Under the pieces are notes generated by a model. The model had not been told where the DNA came from. It ran no database searches and saw only the letters and a list, made by a program, of their open reading frames with translations. The position numbers were made by a program, and so were the translations under genes. From CAJQQY01 sp964352225 (GTDB lineage: Bacteria; Bacteroidota; Bacteroidia; Chitinophagales; Saprospiraceae), in assembly GCA_964352225.1 (NCBI GenBank), contig CAYGRM010000140.1, forward strand, positions 1-15,105: a stretch of 15,105 nucleotides of DNA, read 5' to 3'. Positions 1 to 7,947 of the stretch are shown here, one piece after another. Within the stretch, counting starts at the first letter, position 1, and every line of letters starts with the position of its first letter.

Positions 1-56
1 GCAAAAAAAGTAGTCTTCTGTTGTACATTTTTAAAACAAATTTTTCATTTTTTTTT

Positions 57-62
57 AAGGGA
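57..62 (+). promoter_or_regulatory. Ribosome binding site of the DUF4175-like gene
   Basis: AAGGGA lies 7 nt before the ATG at 70 and supports that start. The 56 bases before it are AT-rich and hold no clear TAnnTTTG promoter box, so the gene may be transcribed from further upstream, outside the window. Confidence 0.6.
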
Positions 63-69
63 AAAATCC

Positions 70-3000
70 ATGGCGAATTCAACAAATAATTATCAATTGC
101 TTATCTCTAAATTAGATAAGTTTATCCGTAAGTTTTATGTCAACCAACTCATTCGAGGTTTTCTATATTTCTTTGCCTTAGTCCTTGTCCTCTTTTTGGG
201 AATCAACTTCTTGGAACATTTTTTCTTTTTTGGTTCGGGTACACGTAAGGTGATGTTCTACTCTTTTATGGGAGCTAGTGCTATATCGTTCGTTGGTTGG
301 GTCTTGATTCCATTGTTGAAATACTTTCACCTTGGGCAAGTCATTTCGCACGAACAAGCTGCAGGAATTATCGGTGATCATTTTCCAGATGTAAAAGATA
401 AATTGCTCAACGTCTTGCAACTCAGCAAACAAGCAGAAGGTGCCGATAATGCAGAACTCGTTTTTGCAGGCATTAATCAAAAAACGGAAAAGATAAAATT
501 AGTGCCGTTTAAGTCGGCAATTGACCTAAGTAAAAATCGAAAATACTTGCGATATGCTTTGCCGCCTTTGATGTTGTTGTTAGTTGTTTTATTTGCAGCA
601 CCAAGTTTGATTACTGATAGTACGAATCGATTGTACAATAATGACAAAGAATTTGAACGGGATGCGCCTTTTCATTTTAAAATCAATAAAGATGATTTGA
701 CGGTGGTGCAGTTTGAGGATTTTTTATTGGAAGTAAATGTAGAAGGAGAGGTGTTGCCGAATGAAGTTTTTGTAGACATTGATAATTATCAATATCGATT
801 GAATAAAGATGCGCAAGATAAATTCACTTATCGTTTTTCTAATGTTCAAAAAGATACAGATTTTAAAATCTTCTCAAGTGGAGTAGAATCTGAAAAGTAT
901 AATTTGAATGTTTTAAAGAAGCCAAACATTTTAGGTTTTGATATTACTTTAGATTATCCAAATTATATCGGTCGTAAGAATGAGACATTAAGTAACATCG
1001 GCGACTTGGTGATTCCGATTGGAACAAAAATCAATTGGAATTTCAATGCTTCGAATACCGATGAAATTGCGATTAATTTTTCTGATAAAAAAGAACGCAT
1101 CAATACTGATCGAGCAGGCGAAGAAAGTTTTAGTTATCGTAAGCAAGCATTACGTGATGAGATTTATAAATTATACATTTCTAACCAAGCACTTCCAAAT
1201 GCGGATTCGGTAGGTTACTCGATCACCGTCATTCCTGACCTTTACCCAACGATTAAGTCTGAGAAATTTGTAGATAGTTTAGATTCAAAACTTTTGTTCT
1301 TCGTAGGTGACGCTGCGGACGATTATGGTATCTTGAATTTGTCATTTAACTATCGAGTCAAAAAAGAAAATGGGCAACAAGGAGAATTGGTGAATATCAA
1401 AATGGCAAAGCCTACGACTAAGACGGCTCAGTTTGATTATACTTTTGATATGCAAGAGTTAGGTTTAAAACCGGGCGATGAAGTATCTTATTACTTTGAA
1501 GTTTTTGATAATGATGCGGTCAATGGAAGTAAGTCGGCTAAGACTAATTTGATGATTTTCGAAATGCCAACGTTGAAAGAGTTGGAAGAAAAAGAAGACA
1601 AAAATAACGAAGACATTCAAAAGAAATTAGAAGAGTCCTTGAAAGAATCGAAGAAGATTCAAGAGGATATGAAAAAGATGCGGGAGAAAGTTTTGCAGAA
1701 AAAAGAATTGGATTGGCAAGATAGAAAGGAGTTGGAAAAATTGTTGGATCAACAAAAACAATTGGAAGAAAATGTAAACGAGGCGAAAGATAAGTTTGAG
1801 GAGAATATGAAAAACCAAGAGGAGTTTGAGCAACAACCTAACGAAGAATTGCAAGAGAAGCAAGAGAAAATGCAAGAAATGTTTGAGGAGTTGATGAGTG
1901 ATGAGATGAAAGATTTGATGAAACAGATTGAAGATCTTTTGCAAGAACTCAATAAAGACGAGGCTTTGGAGATGATGGAAGAAATGGAAATGAATGACGA
2001 AGAAGTGGAAATGGAACTCGACCGAATGATCGAAATGCTCAAGCAGCTGGAAATGGAAAAAGATATGATGGAGCAAATTGAGGATTTAGAAAAATTAGCA
2101 GAGGAGCAAGAAGAGTTGGCAAAGGAAACAGAAGAAGAATCTAAACCTCAAGAAGAGTTGGAAAAAAAGCAGGAAGAAATCAACGAGAAGTTTGAAGAAA
2201 TCCAAAAGAAGCAAGAGGAGATGGAAAAGAAAAATGAGGAAATGGAAAATCCAAAAGATCTTGGTGATAAAAAGGAAGAGATGGAAGATATTGAAAAGGA
2301 TTTGGATGAGAGTAAAAAAGATTTAGAACAAAAAGAAAATAAAAAAGCATCAGGTAAGCAGAAGCAAGCCGCTGGTAAAATGAAAGAAATGGCGGAGCAA
2401 ATGCAGATGGATATGGAAGCAGGCGAAATGGAACAGATGGAAGAAGATATGGCCGCACTTCGTCAATTATTAGAAAATTTAATGACGCTTTCTTTTGATC
2501 AAGAAGATGTAATTAGTGATTTTTCGGTGACAGCTGTAACTACTCCCAGATATGTGGATTTAGTACAACAGCAATATAAATTGAAAGATGATTTTCAATT
2601 AGTTGAAGACAGCTTACAAGCATTGAGTAAAAGAGTTTTCCAAATCGAATCTTTTGTAACTGAAAAAGTTCATGACATTAAAGTAAACATGAAAGAAGGT
2701 CTGACTGAATTGGAAGATCGTAAAAAGCCTCAAGCTTCAGAGCACCAACAAAGAACAATGAAAAATGTTAATGATTTAGCATTGATGTTGAGTGAAGTAA
2801 TGAATCAAATGCAACAGCAAATGAGTTCTATGATGCAGGGATCTCAAATGTGTAAAAAACCAGGAGGAAATCCAGGCAGCAAGCCAGGAAGTAAGCCAGG
2901 CGATAAAATGTCGCAAGGTCAAGGTCAGTTAAATAAGCAAATGGAGGCCATGAAAAAAGCATTAGAGCAAGGTAAAAAAGGAAGTAGTAAAGAATTTGCT

Positions 3001-3408
3001 GAAATGGCTGCCAAGCAAGCTGCGCTTAGAAAAGCATTAAGAGATTTGGCCAAAGAAAAACAACAGCAAGGTCAAGGTGATAAACAGTTGCAAGAAATTA
3101 TCGAACAAATGGATAAAGTTGAGACCGATTTGGTAAATAAGCGTCTAACTAATGAGATGTTGAAAAGACAGCAAGATATTTTGACTCGATTACTGAAAGC
3201 AGAAAAAGCAGAACGAGAAAGAGAATATGAAGAAAAGAGAAAAGCAGAAACTGCATCTCAGAAAGAAAGAAAGATGCCTCCTTCATTAGAAGAGTATATT
3301 AAAAAGCGAGAAGCTGAAATTGAAATGTTCAAAACTGTTTCTCCTTCACTTCGACCATACTATAAAATGTTAGTTGAAGAATATTATAAATCGTTAAAAG
3401 CAGATTAA
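70..3408 (+). CDS. DUF4175-like giant membrane-anchored coiled-coil protein
   Basis: The function is not established. The 1112-residue protein has three hydrophobic segments near the N-terminus (about residues 29-53, 60-84 and 162-181). A predicted beta-rich region of about 300 residues follows, resembling an Ig-like extracytoplasmic domain (about 190-495). From about 500 to 800 comes a very long Glu/Lys/Met/Gln-rich coiled coil with almost no hydrophobic or aromatic residues. Residues 800-890 are less charged. A Gln/Met-rich stretch follows, with a Pro-Gly-Ser-Lys linker near 927-945 and a basic, charged tail ending in a Tyr-rich segment. This layout fits the DUF4175 family (membrane anchor plus long helical C-terminus), which is widespread in Bacteroidota and Alphaproteobacteria. 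The start at ATG 70 is supported by AAGGGA. Three membrane spans would place the beta domain and coil on the same side; the periplasm is most likely, but this is inferred. The family assignment rests on architecture and remembered similarity, not a search. Confidence 0.75.
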   Translation: MANSTNNYQLLISKLDKFIRKFYVNQLIRGFLYFFALVLVLFLGINFLEHFFFFGSGTRKVMFYSFMGASAISFVGWVLIPLLKYFHLGQVISHEQAAGIIGDHFPDVKDKLLNVLQLSKQAEGADNAELVFAGINQKTEKIKLVPFKSAIDLSKNRKYLRYALPPLMLLLVVLFAAPSLITDSTNRLYNNDKEFERDAPFHFKINKDDLTVVQFEDFLLEVNVEGEVLPNEVFVDIDNYQYRLNKDAQDKFTYRFSNVQKDTDFKIFSSGVESEKYNLNVLKKPNILGFDITLDYPNYIGRKNETLSNIGDLVIPIGTKINWNFNASNTDEIAINFSDKKERINTDRAGEESFSYRKQALRDEIYKLYISNQALPNADSVGYSITVIPDLYPTIKSEKFVDSLDSKLLFFVGDAADDYGILNLSFNYRVKKENGQQGELVNIKMAKPTTKTAQFDYTFDMQELGLKPGDEVSYYFEVFDNDAVNGSKSAKTNLMIFEMPTLKELEEKEDKNNEDIQKKLEESLKESKKIQEDMKKMREKVLQKKELDWQDRKELEKLLDQQKQLEENVNEAKDKFEENMKNQEEFEQQPNEELQEKQEKMQEMFEELMSDEMKDLMKQIEDLLQELNKDEALEMMEEMEMNDEEVEMELDRMIEMLKQLEMEKDMMEQIEDLEKLAEEQEELAKETEEESKPQEELEKKQEEINEKFEEIQKKQEEMEKKNEEMENPKDLGDKKEEMEDIEKDLDESKKDLEQKENKKASGKQKQAAGKMKEMAEQMQMDMEAGEMEQMEEDMAALRQLLENLMTLSFDQEDVISDFSVTAVTTPRYVDLVQQQYKLKDDFQLVEDSLQALSKRVFQIESFVTEKVHDIKVNMKEGLTELEDRKKPQASEHQQRTMKNVNDLALMLSEVMNQMQQQMSSMMQGSQMCKKPGGNPGSKPGSKPGDKMSQGQGQLNKQMEAMKKALEQGKKGSSKEFAEMAAKQAALRKALRDLAKEKQQQGQGDKQLQEIIEQMDKVETDLVNKRLTNEMLKRQQDILTRLLKAEKAEREREYEEKRKAETASQKERKMPPSLEEYIKKREAEIEMFKTVSPSLRPYYKMLVEEYYKSLKAD

Positions 3409-3413
3409 GTTAA

Positions 3414-3484
3414 TGATAAACTATGAGTGATAGGTGATGATTACTGATCGTCAATACTCATCACTTATCACTCATAGTTTATCA
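3414..3484. repeat. REP-like intergenic inverted repeat, 27-bp arms
   Basis: Arms at 3414-3440 and 3458-3484 pair over 27 bp with one mismatch, around a 17-nt spacer that itself contains TGA-TCG-TCA. The arms are built from short GTGATA/GTGATGA-like units. No T-tract follows on the + strand, so it is not a classical intrinsic terminator, although so long a stem would still stabilise the 3' end of the upstream mRNA. It lies just 6 nt after the stop codon of the DUF4175-like gene. The form resembles REP/BIME-type extragenic palindromes, but family membership cannot be judged from one copy. Confidence 0.75.
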
Positions 3485-3510
3485 CTAGTCAAGTAATCCA
3501 TTATTTAGAA

Positions 3511-3915
3511 ATGAATCATCCGCTTATGTTAAGATTATCCTCTGATCCTAAAAATGTCGAATGCGTAGAACCATTTGTTGAAAAACTTGTGGAAAAATAT
3601 CATATCAGCCCAGATATGTATGGGAATATTTTAATTAGCCTTACCGAAGCTGTAAATAATGCCATTCGTCATGGTAACTGCAATGATGAAAATAAAACGG
3701 TAAAAGTAAGTATGCAACAAGTAAGTAAACATAAAATTGCATTTCATATTTCAGATGAAGGGTCTGGCTTTGATTTTGAAAGTGTTCCTGATCCAACCAA
3801 ACCAGAGAATCTTTTGAAAATAGGAGGACGTGGGGTCTTTCTAATGCGACAACTCTGCGATGATATTCATTTTCATAATAACGGCAGTACCGTAGAAATT
3901 CAATTTAATATATGA
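3511..3915 (+). CDS. RsbW/SpoIIAB-like ATP-binding regulatory protein (HATPase_c_2)
   Basis: This 134-residue stand-alone GHKL ATPase domain resembles anti-sigma factor serine kinases such as RsbW. The N-box is E46-A-V-N-N50 followed by AIRHGN. The G1 box is D82-EGSGF, and the G2-type loop is G105-G-R-G108 followed by VFLM. No sensor, dimerisation or membrane segment is present. Such proteins phosphorylate STAS-domain antagonists or sequester sigma factors, but no sigma factor or STAS gene lies nearby, so the partner is unknown. The stop codon overlaps the ybeY start (ATGA, 4 bp), indicating translational coupling. ATG 3511 is the only start that keeps the N-terminal strand at family length; no Shine-Dalgarno motif is visible before it. 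The family call is firm; an anti-sigma role is inferred. Confidence 0.85.
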   Translation: MNHPLMLRLSSDPKNVECVEPFVEKLVEKYHISPDMYGNILISLTEAVNNAIRHGNCNDENKTVKVSMQQVSKHKIAFHISDEGSGFDFESVPDPTKPENLLKIGGRGVFLMRQLCDDIHFHNNGSTVEIQFNI

Positions 3916-4373
3916 CGCCTACTCCTACTGAGGAAGAAAAAATAAATTTCTATTCTGAAGACATCGAATTTACCTTACCTAACCATTCCATAATTTCTGA
4001 TTGGATCAATAAAACCATCAAAAGCGAAGCAAAAGTACTTCGCCACCTCAATTTCATATTTTGTAGCGATACTTATCTTCATAAAATAAATGTTGAATAT
4101 TTGAATCATGATACATTTACGGATGTGATTACTTTTCCATATTCTGAGGGAAAAATCATTGAAGGCGATATTTTTATTAGCATTGATCGGATTAAAGAAA
4201 ATGCCAAAACTTTTGGAGTTTCCTTTGAAGATGAACTATTTAGAGTTATGATTCATGGCACTTTACATTTGCTTGGATATTTGGACAAAACTACTGAAGA
4301 TAAAACTCAGATGACTCAAAAAGAAAATGAGTATTTATCTAAATTAAATGGAATGAAATTGGATAATAAATAG
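3912..4373 (+). CDS. ybeY: Endoribonuclease YbeY, 16S rRNA maturation
   Basis: YbeY is a single-domain metal-dependent RNase needed for 16S rRNA 3'-end processing and 70S ribosome quality control in the cytoplasm. The 153-residue length is normal for the family. The diagnostic segment YLNHDTFTDVITF is at residues 63-75, GDIFIS is at 85-90, and the metal-binding helix is H115-GTLH119-LLGYLDK. The usual motif is H-x3-H-x5-H. Here the third ligand position carries D125 (GYLDK instead of GYDH), a form I recall from other Bacteroidota YbeY proteins, so it is probably a lineage variant and not a defect. The gene starts inside the stop codon of the upstream ATP-binding protein. It is followed by a strong hairpin (4449-4486). 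Confidence 0.93.
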   Translation: MTPTPTEEEKINFYSEDIEFTLPNHSIISDWINKTIKSEAKVLRHLNFIFCSDTYLHKINVEYLNHDTFTDVITFPYSEGKIIEGDIFISIDRIKENAKTFGVSFEDELFRVMIHGTLHLLGYLDKTTEDKTQMTQKENEYLSKLNGMKLDNK

Positions 4374-4448
4374 TCAACCGACTATTTTATATTATAATTA
4401 TAAATAATACTGCTTTTCTTTATTAATTACGATAGTTAATTAAAATTT

Positions 4449-4493
4449 AAATACGCACAAGGTCGGAGATGACGTTGTGCGTATTTGGTTTTT
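4449..4493 (+). terminator. Intrinsic terminator between ybeY and the thr operon
   Basis: A perfect 12-bp stem pairs 4449-4460 (AAATACGCACAA) with 4475-4486. It extends inward, after a G-G mismatch, by a further GTC/GAC pairing, and is followed by GGTTTTT. It would end the ybeY transcript. The predicted thrA promoter begins within its right arm, so the hairpin itself is probably upstream of the thr transcript and not an attenuator. No leader peptide rich in Thr or Ile codons is visible before it. Confidence 0.8.
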
Positions 4494-4506
4494 AATCTTA
4501 TTTTTG
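4475..4506 (+). promoter_or_regulatory. Predicted thr operon promoter, Bacteroidota type
   Basis: TATTTTTG at 4499-4506 matches the Bacteroidota -7 consensus TAnnTTTG exactly. A TTG at 4475-4477 lies 21 nt upstream, within the 17-23 nt spacing described for Flavobacterium promoters. Transcription would start near 4512-4516, leaving a leader of only about 30 nt, too short for attenuation. The -33 element sits inside the right arm of the preceding terminator hairpin. Confidence 0.6.
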
Positions 4507-4533
4507 CGACTTCAATTTTTAGAAGTTTTTATA

Positions 4534-4539
4534 AAAGGA
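4534..4539 (+). promoter_or_regulatory. Ribosome binding site that fixes the thrA start
   Basis: AAAGGA lies 5 nt before the ATG at 4545. It supports that start over an upstream in-frame TTG at 4485, which falls inside the terminator hairpin and would add 20 unconserved residues. Confidence 0.65.
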
Positions 4540-4544
4540 CGATA

Positions 4545-7001
4545 ATGAAAGTTTTAAAATTTGGTGGCTCCTCTGTAGCCAAACCTGAAAGAATTAAAAG
4601 CATTGCTAATATTCTAAAGGACTATTATAAACGTGGTGAAAAATTCGCTGTTGTTTTTTCTGCCTTTGGTGGGGTGACTGATTATTTAATCAAAATGAGT
4701 AACGCTGCAGCGAAGGGAGATGAAAGTTATATAGAACATTTTAACTCTTTCAGTAAACGACATATTGATTCTGCCAATGAATTATTTAGTGGCGATGAAA
4801 AAGAGTCTATTCTTTCGGAGCTCAAACAAAATCATGAAGTCCTTCAAGGTCTTTTGAAAGGAGTCTTTCTGGTTCGTGAAGCTTCTCCACGAACCATGGA
4901 TTATGTATTAAGTTTTGGAGAACGTAATTCTAATTTCATTATTTCTCAATATTTACGAAAGGAGGGAATCAATACGAGTTATCTGGATGCTCGAAAAATT
5001 ATCAAAACAGATAAGAAATTCGGATCAGCTAAAGTTGATTTGGACGCATCTTTCAAAAATATTCAAGAGTATTTTGCTAATCATCCTGAAGTTCAAATTA
5101 CAACAGGATTTATTGGTTCATCTAAAGGTGGATTAACAACTACTCTTGGTCGAGGAGGTTCAGATTTTACAGCTGCTATTTTAGCTGCCGGATTGAATGC
5201 CGAAGCGATTGAAATATGGACAGATGTAGATGGAGTACTCACTTCTGATCCTCGACGGGTAAAAAGTGCTTTTACTATTCCCACCCTGACTTATGCTGAG
5301 GCAATGGAAATGTCTCACTTTGGAGCTAAAGTAATTTATCCTCCTACTATTCAACCTGCAATGATAAAAGGTATTCCAATTTATATTAAAAATACTTTTA
5401 ATCCATCCTTTATAGGTACTTATATATCGAAAGAAAGTTCAACTAATGGACATCCAATAAAAGGAATTTCTTCGATAAGTGATATCTCTCTTTTGACTTT
5501 GCAAGGGAGTGGATTATTTGGAGTTCCTGGGATTGCAGCTCGTTTATTTAATTCTTTAGCTCAAGCTAAAATCAACGTAATATTAATTACCCAAGGATCT
5601 TCTGAACATTCAATTTCTTTTGCTGTAAATCCAAAAGACTCAGCTCGTGCAAAACGAAAAGTGGATGAAGAGTTTGAATATGAATTTAAATCGGGAGGGG
5701 TTGATCTTGTTAAAATGGAAAATGATCTATCCATTATTGCAATAATTGGAGAAAATATGAGATATCAGCCAGGTATTTCTGGAAAACTTTTTCAAGCTTT
5801 AGGTAAAAATGGGATAAACTGCGTTGCTATAGCTCAAGGTTCTTCTGAGTTGAATGTATCTGTCGTTATTAATAAACTTGATGAATCCAAAGCTTTAAAC
5901 TCACTTCATGAATCCTTCTTTTTATCTGATACAAAGGAATTACATTTATTCATGGTTGGAGTTGGCTTGATAGGAAGTACTCTACTCGATCAAATTCAAA
6001 AACAAAATGATTATCTCAAAGAAAATAGCCAATTACAAATCAAAGTTATTGGTATCTCGAATAGTCGAAAAATGTATTTCAATGAGAATGGGCTTAATTT
6101 AGATACTTGGAAAGATGATTTATTGAATTCCAATGAAGCTGCTGATATTTCAGCTTTTATTGAAAAAATGAAGAAATATAACCTTTCTAATACCATTTTT
6201 GTGGATAATACTGCCAATTCAGTAATTACCTCGCATTATGAGAAAATTTTAGATTCTAGTATCTCTATATCCACTCCAAATAAAATTGCTACATCTTCTG
6301 CTTATTTACAATACGAGCGTTTGAAATATATTGCTAAAAAACGTGGTGTACAATTTCTTTACGAAACCAATGTTGGAGCAGGTTTGCCTGTTATTTCTAC
6401 ATTGAATGATTTAATTCAAAGTGGTGATCGAATTCTAAAAATTGAGGGGGTGCTTTCTGGTTCTCTATCATTTATTTTTAATTCATTTAAAGAAGGTGTA
6501 AAATTTAGTTCCGTGGTAAAGCAAGCCAAAGATTTAGGTTTTACAGAACCTGATCCGAGAACTGATTTAAACGGAATAGATGTACGAAGAAAACTTATTA
6601 TACTAGCTAGAGAGTCTGGTTTACCTCTGGAACAAGCTAGTGTTAAAATTGATGCGATCCTTCCAGAAGCATGTCAAAAAGCAGAAAACGTTGCTCAACT
6701 CTTTGAAGAAATTGAAAAAGCTGATGATTATTTCGAAAAAATGAGAGCTGATGCAGCTAGAGACGGTAAGGTTTTAAGGTTTATTGCAAAATTAGAAAAT
6801 GAAGAAGCTTCTATTGTCTTACAAGCTGTTGCCCCATCTAATCCATTTTACTCATTAAGTGGAAGTGATAATATGATTGTTTTTACAACTGATAGATATA
6901 AAGAAAGACCATTAGTTATACTTGGTCCAGGCGCAGGTGCTGAAGTAACTGCTGCAGGTGTTTTTGCCGAAATCATTACCATAGGAAATTTTTTATCATA
7001 A
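4545..7001 (+). CDS. thrA: Bifunctional aspartokinase / homoserine dehydrogenase
   Basis: This 818-residue fusion catalyses steps 1 and 3 of threonine synthesis: phosphorylation of aspartate, and NAD(P)H reduction of aspartate semialdehyde to homoserine. The N-terminal kinase shows KFGGSS at 5-10, TTLGRGGSDFTA near 199-210 and WTDVDGV at 225-231. Two ACT regulatory domains follow, about 313-390 and 395-465, each with a G(V/I)xGxxxxLF(N/Q)xL-type segment. The dehydrogenase begins with the dinucleotide motif GVGLIG (472-477). It has ETNVGAGLPVI at 607-617, GSLSFIFN near 639-646, and the active-site segment EPDPRTDLNGIDVRRK, in which D679 and K683 correspond to the catalytic Asp and Lys of yeast homoserine dehydrogenase. 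The start at 4545 follows AAAGGA and directly gives the conserved MKVLKFGGSS. The ACT domains suggest feedback inhibition, by threonine in comparable fusions. The stop overlaps the thrB start by 1 bp. Aspartate-semialdehyde dehydrogenase must be elsewhere. Confidence 0.97.
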   Translation: MKVLKFGGSSVAKPERIKSIANILKDYYKRGEKFAVVFSAFGGVTDYLIKMSNAAAKGDESYIEHFNSFSKRHIDSANELFSGDEKESILSELKQNHEVLQGLLKGVFLVREASPRTMDYVLSFGERNSNFIISQYLRKEGINTSYLDARKIIKTDKKFGSAKVDLDASFKNIQEYFANHPEVQITTGFIGSSKGGLTTTLGRGGSDFTAAILAAGLNAEAIEIWTDVDGVLTSDPRRVKSAFTIPTLTYAEAMEMSHFGAKVIYPPTIQPAMIKGIPIYIKNTFNPSFIGTYISKESSTNGHPIKGISSISDISLLTLQGSGLFGVPGIAARLFNSLAQAKINVILITQGSSEHSISFAVNPKDSARAKRKVDEEFEYEFKSGGVDLVKMENDLSIIAIIGENMRYQPGISGKLFQALGKNGINCVAIAQGSSELNVSVVINKLDESKALNSLHESFFLSDTKELHLFMVGVGLIGSTLLDQIQKQNDYLKENSQLQIKVIGISNSRKMYFNENGLNLDTWKDDLLNSNEAADISAFIEKMKKYNLSNTIFVDNTANSVITSHYEKILDSSISISTPNKIATSSAYLQYERLKYIAKKRGVQFLYETNVGAGLPVISTLNDLIQSGDRILKIEGVLSGSLSFIFNSFKEGVKFSSVVKQAKDLGFTEPDPRTDLNGIDVRRKLIILARESGLPLEQASVKIDAILPEACQKAENVAQLFEEIEKADDYFEKMRADAARDGKVLRFIAKLENEEASIVLQAVAPSNPFYSLSGSDNMIVFTTDRYKERPLVILGPGAGAEVTAAGVFAEIITIGNFLS

Positions 7002-7936
7002 TGTCATACGTAGGAATAAAAGTATTTGCCCCAGCAAGTGTAGCCAATGTAGCTTGTGGCTATGATATCTTAGGTTTTGCTCTAGAAAAACCTGGAGATG
7101 AAATTAAAGCTCGTTTTTCTGATAAAGTCAAAGGACTTCAAATTACTAAAATTACAGGGGCACAAGGGAGAATCCCATATAATATCGAAAAAAATACTGC
7201 TGGTTTTGCTGCTCAAAAGGTTTTAGAACATTTAGGAGAAACTAGAGGGATTGAAATGGAAATCAATAAAAAGATGCCATTTGGAAGTGGATTAGGGTCA
7301 AGTGCGGCTTCTGCTGTTGGTGGAGTCATGGCAATCAATGAACTTTTTATGAAACCTTTAACGAAAAGAGAATTACTTCCCTTTGCTGTACTTGGTGAAC
7401 AAATTGCTGATGGTGCCTATCATGCAGATAATGTTGGACCATCACTTTTAGGAGGAATGACCTTCATCAGAGACAATAAAACGCTAGATATTCATAAGAT
7501 TTATGTTCCACGTGGACTTATGGCTGTAGTTATTTACCCCCATATTGAGATTTTAACCAAAGATTCGCGGAATATCCTAAGTGATACGGTAACATTAAAC
7601 CAAACCATTACTCAAACTGGTAACCTTGGAGGATTGATATTAGGTATGACTAATTCTGATTTAGACTTAATCAAAAGATCTCTAAATGACGTAATTATTG
7701 AGCCTCAGAGAGCTCAATTAATACCTCATTTCTATAAAATTAAAGAAGCAGCTTTAAATGCCGATGCTCTAGGCTGTAGTATTTCAGGGGCTGGTCCATC
7801 TATTTTTGCATTATGTGCTAATACTTTAGTAGCTGAAAATGTAGGAAATGCTATGCAAAAGATCTTCAATGATAATAAAATTAAAAATGACTTATTTATT
7901 TCTCCAATCAATCAAGAAGGAGCAATTCTTTGTTAA
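7001..7936 (+). CDS. thrB: Homoserine kinase (GHMP family)
   Basis: ThrB phosphorylates homoserine to O-phosphohomoserine with ATP. The 311-residue length is typical. The N-terminal PASVANVACGYDILGFALE (11-29) is the family signature. The phosphate-binding loop is PFGSGLGSSAAS (93-104). HADNVGPSLLGG (141-152) and the C-terminal GHMP motif GCSISGAGPSIFA (about 257-269) complete the fold. The ATG shares one base with the thrA stop (TAATG), so it is translationally coupled to thrA. Codon positions around 7504-7519 contain a parS-like half-site, listed separately. Confidence 0.97.
   Translation: MSYVGIKVFAPASVANVACGYDILGFALEKPGDEIKARFSDKVKGLQITKITGAQGRIPYNIEKNTAGFAAQKVLEHLGETRGIEMEINKKMPFGSGLGSSAASAVGGVMAINELFMKPLTKRELLPFAVLGEQIADGAYHADNVGPSLLGGMTFIRDNKTLDIHKIYVPRGLMAVVIYPHIEILTKDSRNILSDTVTLNQTITQTGNLGGLILGMTNSDLDLIKRSLNDVIIEPQRAQLIPHFYKIKEAALNADALGCSISGAGPSIFALCANTLVAENVGNAMQKIFNDNKIKNDLFISPINQEGAILC
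7504..7519. other. Weak parS-like site inside thrB
   Basis: TGTTCCACGTGG begins this 16-mer, giving a perfect left half of the ParB site TGTTNCACGTGAAACA, but the right half is degenerate (12/16 overall). It lies in codons for VPRGL and could be coincidental; it is listed because it is one of only three CACGTG sequences in the window. Confidence 0.3.
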
Positions 7937-7947
7937 AATCTAATTAA

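Noticed and set aside
1627..2458. Long minus-strand open frames opposite the coiled-coil region
   Set aside because: They are mirror images of the Glu/Lys-rich coding strand, giving meaningless Phe/Leu/His- or Ser-rich products.
3589..3597. DnaA-like TGTGGAAAA in the ATP-binding protein gene
   Set aside because: It has one mismatch, is isolated and lies in coding sequence.
4374..4544. Possible thr attenuator with leader peptide
   Set aside because: No short open frame rich in Thr/Ile codons precedes the hairpin, and the predicted promoter lies within and after it.
4871..4895. Hairpin GGTTCGTG/CACGAACC inside thrA
   Set aside because: Only 8 bp, within conserved aspartokinase codons (LVREASPRT), with no T-tract; probably coincidental.
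6200..6208. Isolated perfect DnaA box TGTGGATAA in thrA
   Set aside because: It encodes the conserved VDN of the homoserine dehydrogenase region and has no other boxes near it, so it is probably chance.
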